NCBI GenBank assembly: GCA_965261475.1
Contig: OZ253454.1
Location: forward strand, 1,537,440 to 1,601,439
Length of the DNA stretch: 64,000 bases
Direction: 5' to 3'
Source: G965261475 sp965261475 [NCBI: bacterium]
GTDB taxonomy: Bacteria > SAR324 > XYD2-FULL-50-16
Within the stretch, counting starts at the first letter, position 1. The number at the start of each line of letters is the position of its first letter. The notes under the pieces were generated by a model. That model was not told the DNA's origin, searched no databases, and worked only from the letters and a program-made list of their open reading frames with translations. Position numbers and translations under genes: made by a program. Of the stretch, positions 35,929-45,200 are shown piece after piece.

Positions 35929-36420
35929 TTAAAAATGACGACAAAATACCTGTTTTCTAGCAATTTTATCAAAAATATTCTGCGTGGTTATTTTTAAACA
36001 AAAAGCGTCACTATTGTCTATGACCTTGTATGTAAATTCGCTTACTTGTTTTAAAATAGAAGTAAATCTCTTTTCGTTATTGACCTTTTTTCTAATCTCT
36101 TTTGTAGATTTTTTGTAATGGTAAGAGGTTATTTTTTCGTGAAAGTCATTTGTGTTGTAACTCCATTCCCAGCGTTTGAATTGCAAGTTTTTTGCTATTT
36201 TGATTTTAGATTGATGATCTAAAGCAGAAGCAAAGAAGTCATCTTCTAATTGTAAAAAAAATAAAATATACTGTTCTTGAAAGCCTAGTCTAGCTTGGAG
36301 TTTGTTTAGTAATCTGTTGTAGTTAGGAAAACTAGTAGTGACAATCGCAAGTAATAGGCTAGATACAAAAAGAGCAACAACTGTATCTATAAGTGTAAAA
36401 CCTCCGTTAAAATTTTTCAT
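35929..36420 (-). CDS. Pseudopilin, GspJ-like
   Basis: A 163-residue type IV pilin-like protein starting at the ATG at 36420 (MKNFNGG). The class III cleavage motif is GFTLIDTVVALFVSSLLLAIV. The usual Glu at +5 is replaced by Asp, which is rare. The remaining protein is a soluble beta-rich domain ending in a Cys pair (CLKIT, FCRHF). It is the third of three consecutive pseudopilin genes; order and size suggest GspJ/PilW-like. Its start overlaps the previous gene by 14 bp. Confidence 0.65.
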   Translation of the reverse strand: MKNFNGGFTLIDTVVALFVSSLLLAIVTTSFPNYNRLLNKLQARLGFQEQYILFFLQLEDDFFASALDHQSKIKIAKNLQFKRWEWSYNTNDFHEKITSYHYKKSTKEIRKKVNNEKRFTSILKQVSEFTYKVIDNSDAFCLKITTQNIFDKIARKQVFCRHF

Positions 36421-36733
36421 ATTTATACCAAATAAAAATTTTTCCATCTGGAAATTGAATTTGAAACTGAGAGCAAGCTAGCTGAGGGTGGTTGGTAGTG
36501 CATTTTGCATTTTTTTTCCATTTGATAGATGCGGGCAACGGTTTAGTTATTGGCAATAAATTTATTCCAGAAAAAAAATTTTGTGTTTTTTGTAAAATAA
36601 CTTCATTAGCAAAAAACAAAGATTGCGAAGATCTTGCTACGAATTGGTGAATAAGTAGCAAACTTAAAGATAAAAATATACTAGCTACAGCAGTTTCTAA
36701 CAGACTAAAGCCAAAGATTTTATTGTTTTTCAT
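36407..36733 (-). CDS. Pseudopilin, GspI/PilV-like
   Basis: A 108-residue minor pseudopilin. After a short leader (MKNNKIF) the cleavage motif GFSLLETAVASIFLSLSLLLI has the expected Gly at -1 and Glu at +5, followed by the hydrophobic N-helix. Two Cys in KCTTNHPQLAC could form a disulfide. The small size and position between H-like and J-like genes fit GspI. It lies 7 bp after the upstream pseudopilin gene. Confidence 0.65.
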   Translation of the reverse strand: MKNNKIFGFSLLETAVASIFLSLSLLLIHQFVARSSQSLFFANEVILQKTQNFFSGINLLPITKPLPASIKWKKNAKCTTNHPQLACSQFQIQFPDGKIFIWYKYEKF

Positions 36734-36740
36734 TATTTAT

Positions 36741-37172
36741 TTATCCGTTTTCAAACCTTATCCTTCCAGTAGATGCAATAATAATACGTCTAGTGTAAGC
36801 TCCATTAGTAATAAAAATACTTAAAAAACTTACTCTGCCGCTTGGATAAAAATAAATTTTGTGACTAGCATTGATAAAATAGGTATAATTTGCATTGTAG
36901 TTAATTTTATACGAGCTTGGGGGAGAATCTTTGAGTACATTCCAAGTATGCCCATCAAACCAAGCTGTGTATTTTGTTTGTTGCAAGATAGCCTGCGAGC
37001 GTAAAAAGTGAATTTGACTAGCAATTTTTTCTGCAACTAGAGCTACTTGTTTTTTTTGATAGTAGGGACGAAAAGAGCTATAGGAGATAGCAAATATTAC
37101 ACTCACTATTAAAAGTATAATGCCTACTTCTAAAAAAGAGAAGGCTAATTGTTTTTGTTGTGGCTTTTCCAT
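36741..37172 (-). CDS. Pseudopilin, GspH/FimT-like
   Basis: A 143-residue pseudopilin with leader MEKPQQKQLA and N-helix FSFLEVGIILLIVSVIFAISY. The Gly at -1 is replaced by Ala (AFSFLE), which prepilin peptidases sometimes accept. The C-terminal domain has the FimT/GspH-like beta pattern (WFDGHTWNV, KIYFYPSGRVSF, RIIIASTGRIRFENG). It heads the three-gene pseudopilin set and is divergent from the amidase gene with a 71-bp gap. Confidence 0.65.
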   Translation of the reverse strand: MEKPQQKQLAFSFLEVGIILLIVSVIFAISYSSFRPYYQKKQVALVAEKIASQIHFLRSQAILQQTKYTAWFDGHTWNVLKDSPPSSYKINYNANYTYFINASHKIYFYPSGRVSFLSIFITNGAYTRRIIIASTGRIRFENG

Positions 37173-37243
37173 ATAATCAATAGCATAACCCTTGTAAGTA
37201 AAAAAATGTATTTTTTAGACGCTAGATATTTTAAATTTATAAA

Positions 37244-38893
37244 ATGAATAAAAAGTTATTGTTGATCTTTTTATTAGTATGCTGGACTACGGCTTTGATA
37301 AGTAATGAAAACTCTTATAAAGCTGCGAGTGACAATTTTTATCGTCTTTTTGAGGATGAAAGTTTTTACAAATATGAACATAACTGGACTAACACCATCA
37401 AACAATTTAAAAATATTTATCAAACTGCTCCTCATTCTATTCAAGCTACAAAATCTCTTTATAATATAGGCAATCTTTATGCTTCGCTTTACTTGTGGAA
37501 TAAGAAGCTAGAGCACTTACAAAATAGTAGTAAGTTTTTTGAAAAATTATACCAAAAATATCCTAAGAGTTATCTAGCTGACGATGCACTTTTTTTGATT
37601 GCGAGTAATTACCAAAAAACAAATCGTCATTTACAAAAGAGCTATTTACAAAAACTGCTAACAGAATACCCCAAAAGCGCTTTTACTAAAGAAGCTAAAG
37701 CTAAACTTAAAATAATAGCCACTGAGAATTCTGCTCAAAATACCAAAAGCCTGAAAATTTCAGGAGTTAGTAAAAAAACTTCTTTGCCTATAGTTAAAGC
37801 TAAAATCAAAGATTTAGACTATTTTACAACTGCTAGCTGGACGAGGGTGATTTTAACCCTAGATCAAAAATTACCTTACAAATACCAAGCATTGAGAGCA
37901 GATGAAAATTTAGAAATACCGCCTAGGTTTTATATTGATGTTGTAGGTGGAATATTACCAAAAAATTTTTTTAGAAAAAAAGTAACAAATAACGGCATTA
38001 TTCGTAGTTTGCGGATTTCTCAGTTTGATCCACAGACCACTCGCTTAGTGCTAGACCTTTATACACTAACAGAGATAAAAGTATTTTCTACTGAATTAGG
38101 CGATGATCATAAAATCATCATAGATATTTTTGGACAAGAAAATAAACCAGAATGGGAAAATATTTTAAGTGAGTTAGATTTAACAAAATCGGCTAATAAA
38201 ATAAATTTAAAAAATGCTTTAGGATTAAAGGTTAACCGAATTATTTTAGACCCTGGACACGGTGGTAAAGATCCAGGGGCAGTGTATGGAAAAAATTATT
38301 ACGAAAAATCTATTGTTTTAAAAATAGCACAAATTTTAAGAAAAGAAATTAACAAATCTTTACCAAACACTCAAGTATTGCTTACACGGAATGATGATAG
38401 TGCAGTAGCATTAGAAAGAAGATCTGCCTTTGCTAACGCTAAAAAAGGTGATTTATTTATTAGTATTCATGTTAATTCTTTTACTAATCGGCAAGTTAGT
38501 GGAGTAGAAACCTACTACTTAAATCTAACTACAAATCAAAGAACATTAACTCTATCAGCTAGGGAAAATAGCACTACTGAAAAAAATGTTGGTGATTTAC
38601 AAGCTATTCTAAGTGAGTTGATCAATCATACTAAAATACCAGAATCAAAAAAGTTAGCACAGATGGTGCAAAGCTCTTTAGTTAGTGGTTTATCAATTTA
38701 CAAAGTAAAAAATTTAGGAGTAAAAAAAGCTCCTTTCATTGTGCTCATAGGAACACAAATGCCTAGTATTTTAGTAGAAGTGGGCTTTATCTCTAATAAG
38801 CAAGAAAGAAGCTTGCTTTCTCAAACAGTTTATTTGCAAAGAATAGCAAAAGGGATAAAGCAAGGCATAGTAAAATATATTCAAAATATTTAA
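37244..38893 (+). CDS. N-acetylmuramoyl-L-alanine amidase with TPR-like and AMIN domains
   Basis: Periplasmic cell-wall hydrolase that cuts the bond between MurNAc and the stem peptide during division. A signal peptide (MNKKLLLIFLLVCWTTALIS) is followed by a TPR-like helical section (about 25-165; FYRLFEDESFYKYEHNWTNT, FEKLYQKYPKSYLADDALFL). Next is an AMIN domain (about 185-305) that targets septal peptidoglycan. The zinc amidase_3 domain contains ILDPGHGGKDPGA (about 335), the metal Glu in YYEKSIVL, ISIHVNSF, and the catalytic Glu in VEVGFISN. The TPR-plus-AMIN arrangement is one I associate with Deltaproteobacteria. Confidence 0.9.
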   Translation: MNKKLLLIFLLVCWTTALISNENSYKAASDNFYRLFEDESFYKYEHNWTNTIKQFKNIYQTAPHSIQATKSLYNIGNLYASLYLWNKKLEHLQNSSKFFEKLYQKYPKSYLADDALFLIASNYQKTNRHLQKSYLQKLLTEYPKSAFTKEAKAKLKIIATENSAQNTKSLKISGVSKKTSLPIVKAKIKDLDYFTTASWTRVILTLDQKLPYKYQALRADENLEIPPRFYIDVVGGILPKNFFRKKVTNNGIIRSLRISQFDPQTTRLVLDLYTLTEIKVFSTELGDDHKIIIDIFGQENKPEWENILSELDLTKSANKINLKNALGLKVNRIILDPGHGGKDPGAVYGKNYYEKSIVLKIAQILRKEINKSLPNTQVLLTRNDDSAVALERRSAFANAKKGDLFISIHVNSFTNRQVSGVETYYLNLTTNQRTLTLSARENSTTEKNVGDLQAILSELINHTKIPESKKLAQMVQSSLVSGLSIYKVKNLGVKKAPFIVLIGTQMPSILVEVGFISNKQERSLLSQTVYLQRIAKGIKQGIVKYIQNI

Positions 38894-39249
38894 GCTAATT
38901 CTTCAAAAATTATAAAAATAAGTAGTTTTGTAATAACTAACTACAGGTTTAGTGGGTAGCAAATATTATTCTAGCTGGCGCCTGCTATTCTCCACTAGAG
39001 CTAGTGTTTGCTGATTTATATACCAGAGGTAAAGTCTAAACAAAATACTAACTCAGCAAAAGCGAAACTCTTACGATTAAGTTAGCGGTAATTTTTATAC
39101 GATAATTTGTAATTCAAAATGATTTTTACGACTACAATCTATAATTATCAAAAATATCTGCTAGTATTACAAAATTATTAAAAGGTTGATTTTGTGAATC
39201 AATAGGTAGTAAAGTAAAAGACTCGCTTTATATTTTTTAAAATTTGTTT
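38894..39249. other. Non-coding gap of about 355 bp before the giant gene array
   Basis: No open frame of useful size. It holds a short perfect inverted repeat CACTAG-AG-CTAGTG (38993-39006), which is too small and lacks a T-run to be called a terminator. The promoter of the first giant gene should lie in the last 100 bp, but no convincing -35/-10 pair stood out. The spacer does not share the sequence found between the later giant genes. Confidence 0.4.
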
Positions 39250-42200
39250 ATGACAGAATTACCTTTAATAATATCCAAAAATTATATTTATTATAAAATT
39301 TTTGTTTTGCTATTTTGTAGCCTCTTTATTCTTGCTTGTAGTAATGATGTAGGTGCACCAACAACAAACATTACAGATGTTGCGCTACACTCACTTGAGC
39401 GGTCTGTCAACACAAAAGAAGGAGAAACTTTTAGATTTGTCTTTGAGTTAAATAAAACAAGCATCAAAGATGTTGTTTTTGATTGGTACTTACAGCATCA
39501 CTCAACTAGCGCAGATGATTTTACGGGAGCCCTAGCAGGTACAAAGAGGATTATAGCAGGAAGCACTACTACAGATATTGTCATTGATACTAGTGATGAT
39601 AACATCTATGAAGGCAATGAGAGCTTTACTTTGAGTATCATCAATGTTATAAGAGCCGTCCCTGATAGTTTATCAGTAGTTGCTAGCATTATAGATAAAG
39701 ATCAACCAATTATTTTGTTTAAGCAAGATAACACCGCACTAGAGGCTGCTAGCTTCAACTATAGGCTACGATTAAATAAAGCAAGCATCAAAGATGTCGT
39801 TTTTGATTGGTTCATACAACATCACTCAACTAGCACAGGTGATTTTAGAGGAGCCCTAGCAGGCTCACAGCTGATTAGAGCAGGAAGCACCACGGCAACT
39901 ATTAGCATTGATACTAGTGATGATACTATCTACGAGGGCAACGAGGACTTTACCTTACATATTACCAATGTTACAGGAGCTACCCCTGATAGTTTATTAG
40001 TAGATAGCAGTATTATAGATGATCAAGATAAACCAATTATTTCGTTTAAGCAAGATAGCACTACCACAGAGGGTGCTAGTCTCAGCTACAGCTTGCAATT
40101 AAATCAAGCAAGTGCTCTAGATGCTAGCTTTGATTGGTACTTGCAGCATAGCTCAACTAGCACAGGTGATTTTAGAGGAGCCCTAGCAGGCTCACAGCTA
40201 ATTAGAGCAGGAGATACTACAGCAACTATTAGCATTGATACCAGTGATGATAATATTTACGAGGGCAACGAGGACTTTACCTTACATATTACCAATGTTA
40301 TAGGAGCTACCCCTGACGCTCTAGTTGCAAGTGGTAGCATTATAGAAAATGACCCTCAACCAACCATTGTCTTTGAGCAAGCAACTATCGTTGCTCTAGA
40401 GGGTAATATGCTCGTCTATAGACTACAATTAAATAGGGTAAGTGTTGCAGATGTTAGTTTTGATTGGTACTTGCAGCATAGCTCAACTAGCAGCAGTGAT
40501 TTTAGAGGAGTTACAGCTGGGAGACAGCAGATTAGAGCAGGAGATACCACCACAGCTATTAGCATTGATACCAGTGATGATAATATTTACGAGGGCAACG
40601 AGGACTTTACCTTACATATTACCAATGTTACAGGAGCTACCCCTGACGCTCTAGTTGCAAGTGGTAGCATTATAGAAAATGACCCTCAACCAACCATTGT
40701 CTTTGAGCAAGCAACTATCGTTGCTCTAGAGGGTAATATGCTCGTCTATAGACTACAATTAAATAGGGTAAGTGTTGCAGATGTTAGTTTTGATTGGTAC
40801 TTGCAGCATAGCTCAACTAGCACTAGTGATTTTAGAGGAGTTACAGCTGGGAGACAGCAGATTAGAGCAGGAGATACCACCACAGCTATTAGCATTGATA
40901 CCAGTAATGATACTATTTACGAGGGCAATGAGGATTTTAGCCTCAATATTATCAATGTTACGGGAGCTTCTCCTAGTGCTCTAGTAGCAGATGGCAGGAT
41001 TATAGACAGTGACGTCCAACCAACCATTGACTTTGAGCAAGACTATAGTAGCGTAACAGAAGGTGGTAGTTTGAGCTATACTTTGCAACTAACTAATACT
41101 AGTACTACAGATATTAGCTTTGATTGGTTAGTGCAACATAGCTCAACTAGCACTAGTGATTTTACGGGCATTATAGCAAGCTCACAGAGAATTGCGGCAG
41201 GGGATACTACAGCAACTATTAGCATTGATACCAGTAATGATACTATTTACGAGGGCAACGAGGACTTTACCTTACATATTACCAATGTTACAGGAGCTAC
41301 CCCTGACGCTCTAGTTGCAGATGGCAGGATTATAGACAGTGACGTCCAACCAACCATTGACTTTGAGCAAGACTATAGTAGCGTAACAGAAGGTGGTAGT
41401 TTGAGCTATACTTTGCAATTAACTCATACTAGCACTAGAGATATTGCTTTTGATTGGTACTTGCAGCATAGCTCAACTAGCACTAGTGATTTTACGGGCA
41501 TTATAGCAGACTCACAGCAGATTAGAGCAGGAGACACCACTACAACTATTAGCATTGATACTAGCGATGATAGTATCTATGAGGGTGACGAGAGCTTTGT
41601 TTTACATATTACAAATATTCGAGGAGCTACCCCTGATAGACTAGAAGCAGGTGGCAGGATTATAGACAATGACCCTCAACCAACCATTGACTTTGAGCAA
41701 GACTATAGTAGCGTAACAGAAGGTGGTAGTTTGAGCTATACTTTGCAACTAACTAATACTAGTACTACAGATATTAGCTTTGATTGGTTAGTGCAACATA
41801 GCTCAACTAGCACTAGTGATTTTACGAGTGCTATATTCGGCACGCAGCTGATTAGAGCAGGGGATACTAGTACAACTATTAGCATTGATACTAGTGATGA
41901 TAGTATCTATGAGACAGATGAGATTTTTACTCTCAATATTATCAATGTTATAGGAGCTACCCCTGATAGGCTAGAAGCAAGTGGTAGCATTATAGAAAAT
42001 GACCCTCAACCAATTATTTCGTTTGAGCAAGATAGCACTGCCACAGAGGGTGCTAGTCTCAGCTACAGATTGCAATTAAATAAAGCAAGTGCTCTAGATG
42101 TCAGCTTTGATTGGTTCGTGCAACATAGCTCAACTAGCACTAGTGATTTTACGGGAGCCCTAGCAGGTACAAAGAGGATTAGAGCAGGAAGCACTACCAC

Positions 42201-45200
42201 AGATATTGTTATTGATACCAGTAATGATACTATCTACGAGACAGATGAGATTTTTACCTTAAATATTACAAATATTCGAGGAGCTACCCCTGATAGGCTA
42301 GAAGCAGGAGGCAGGATTATAGAAAATGACCCTCAACCAACCATTGACTTTGAACAAGACTATAGTAGCGTAACAGAAGGTGGTAGTTTGAGCTATATTT
42401 TGCAATTAAACAAAGCAAGCGCCCTAGATGTCAGCTTTGATTGGTACTTGCAGCATAGCTCAACTATTGCTGAGGATTTTACGGGAGCCCTAGCAGGTAC
42501 AAAGAGGATTAGAGCAGGAAGCACTACTACAGACATTGTCATTGACACTAGTGATGACCTCATACCAGAGCTAGCCGAAGATTTTACCTTGCATATTACA
42601 AGTATTAGAGGAGCTACTCCTGATAGTTTATCAATGCTTATTATTATTGCAGAAAGTGATATAGGTGTTAGTGTAGATTACGATGGTAATGGACTCATAG
42701 ATCTTGTAACACAGGAGTACTTTGATAATATTCGCTATAATGTAGCAGGTACAAGCTACAAAACTAGCACTACTGATACAGGTAAGAATTGCGGAGACAA
42801 TATTTGTCGTGGCTACGAGCTCTTAGCTAATATTGCTTTGAATACAAATTGGCAACCCATAGGCAGTACAAGTGATCCGTTTACTAGTATTTTGCAGGGT
42901 AACGGCTATAGCATCACAAACCTTGCTATTGACAGAGGAAATAATATTGGCTTATTCGCCGCTTTATCTGGAGCTACGATTGATGACTTGGTAGTAGAAG
43001 TAGCCTCTATTAGTGGTGATAATAATGTAGGCGCTCTAGCAGGTAGTGCAGCAAATAGTATTATTAACAAGGTACAAATTAGAGCAGCAAATACTAACAG
43101 TAAACTCTCAGCAACAGGAGCAAACATAGGGGGCATACTAGGAGCAATCACAGGTACAACTATTACAAATGTCATTAGTGATTTGAGTATAGTAGGAGGT
43201 AATGATGATAGTGCAGATAATGTAGGCGGAATTGTTGGCTATGTATCAAGTAGTGATATTAGCTATGCTACTAGTAGCGGCAGTGTGTCTGCGAGTGGTG
43301 GAGTTGATTTTGTAGGAGGCTTGTTGGGGCAGGTACACTATAGTTCTACAGTTAGTTATAGTAGTGCTAGTGGCAGCGTTACGAGTAGTGGAGATGACAA
43401 TAGGGCGTACGGTGGTTTGGTCGGAACTATGAGAATCAACTCTAATGTTAGCTATAGCAGTGCTAGTGGCAGTGTTACTAGTAGCGGAGAAAATAATAAC
43501 AATTACGGCGGTTTAGCTGGCAGAGTAGAGGTTAGTTCTAAAGTTAGCTATAGCAGCGCTAGTGGTAGCGTTACTAGTAGTGGAGATGACAATAAAAATT
43601 ACGGCGGTTTGGTTGGTTTTTCTGCTGGAGAAGTCCGGCATAGCTGGTCTAGTAGCTCTGTATTTGCCAGCAATCCAGCAGGTTTGGTAGGCAATAATAA
43701 AGGCAATAATAAAGGTAATTTAAAATTTAGTTATGCCCTAGGTTTTGCATCTTATGGATTGGTTAATACGAATACAGGCACTATAACTAATAGCTATTGG
43801 AATAGCGAGACTAGTGGAGCACTATTAGCACCTGTCATAGGCAGTGTGACAAACATTGGCTTTAGTGATACAGCTGGTATGCTAGCTTCCACTGGCTCTG
43901 CTGGAGCTACGATTTTCGAAGATTTTGCAGACGCTACTGATGAACATAACCGAAAGATTTGGACTTTTGCAAGCGGTAATTACCCTGTAATTACAGAGCT
44001 AGGGCTAGACAAACAAGCGGTTAGTCTTGCCTATGGTTTATTACGACTTGCTAGTCCCTATGTCAGCGACAATACTCTAGACAGTTTTTTAGGAGGCACT
44101 CTCAATAATGAAAATCTTGAGCTGATTGCTAATAGTTACAACGCTAGGGACACTCTAGCTATTTTAGATGTCAATTTACTACAGAGTAACAGTGCTATTT
44201 GCGCTGCTGGTAGTACAGATACCATAATGACTACGACAGGTGCTAATGGTGCTACTATTACTCTACAAAAAATAGCAGGAAGTATTGAGATTGAAAAAAG
44301 CCCAAGCAATTCTTGTGAAATTATTTTCTCAAATCAAAATCCACAGACCGATGGTACTTTACAACTAGCTGCTATCATTAGCAAAGGAGCTGCTAGTCTT
44401 ACCAAAAAGTTTGAAATTACTCTAAACACTATTCAATCAAGAATTTCTTTACAACCTCCAACTCTCAGCACTAGAGAAGGTGATGAGTTGGTATTTACAC
44501 TAGAATTAAACCATAGGGCTCGTAGCACTCTGAGCTTTGATTGGTTTGTACAACATATCTCAACTAGTACTAGTGATTTTACGGGAGCTATTTTTGGCTC
44601 TAAGACAATCTTAGCTAAGGATACTGATGCTACTATTGTGCTACAAATCAAGGATGATGACAGACCAGAGCCAGCCGAAGACTTTACTTTGAATATTACA
44701 AATATTAGGGGAGTTATCCCTGATAGTTTATCAGCGTCCATCACTATTTTAGAAAATGATCTCACCGTAGATTACAACAAAAATGGACTCATAGATATTA
44801 TAACACAGGAGTACTTGGATCATATTCGCTATAATTTAGCAGGTACAAGCTACAAAACTAGCGCTAGCGATGCAAGCGTGAAATGTGGAGGCAGTGATTG
44901 TCGTGGTTACGAGCTCTTAGGTGATTTTGATTTGAGTTCCTTTGCAAACTGGCAGCCTATAGGCAGTCAAAACGATCCTTTTACTAGTATTTTGCAGGGC
45001 AATGGTTATAGCATCGCAAACCTTGTTATTGACGGTGGGGATTATCTTGGCTTATTCTCCGCTTTATCTGGAGCTACGATTGATAACTTGGTAGTAGAAG
45101 TAGCCTCTATTGCTGGTGATAGTGATGTAGGCGCTCTAGCAGGCAGGGCAGAAAATAGCGCTATTAGCAGGGTACAAATTAGAGCAGTAGATGTTAACAG

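Noticed and set aside
38993-39006. Inverted repeat CACTAG-AG-CTAGTG as terminator of the amidase gene
   Set aside because: Stem of six with a 2-nt loop, A+T-rich and no following T-run; too weak.
40442-40984. Two 70-residue plus-strand ORFs in another frame of giant gene 1
   Set aside because: They duplicate each other because the underlying 330-bp unit is duplicated; no start site or independent conservation.
44433-44765. Minus-strand ORFs inside the giant genes (also 42906-43175, 52534-52836, 58852-59151 and others)
   Set aside because: The same antisense frame recurs wherever the sense repeat occurs, so it is a by-product of repetitive codon usage.
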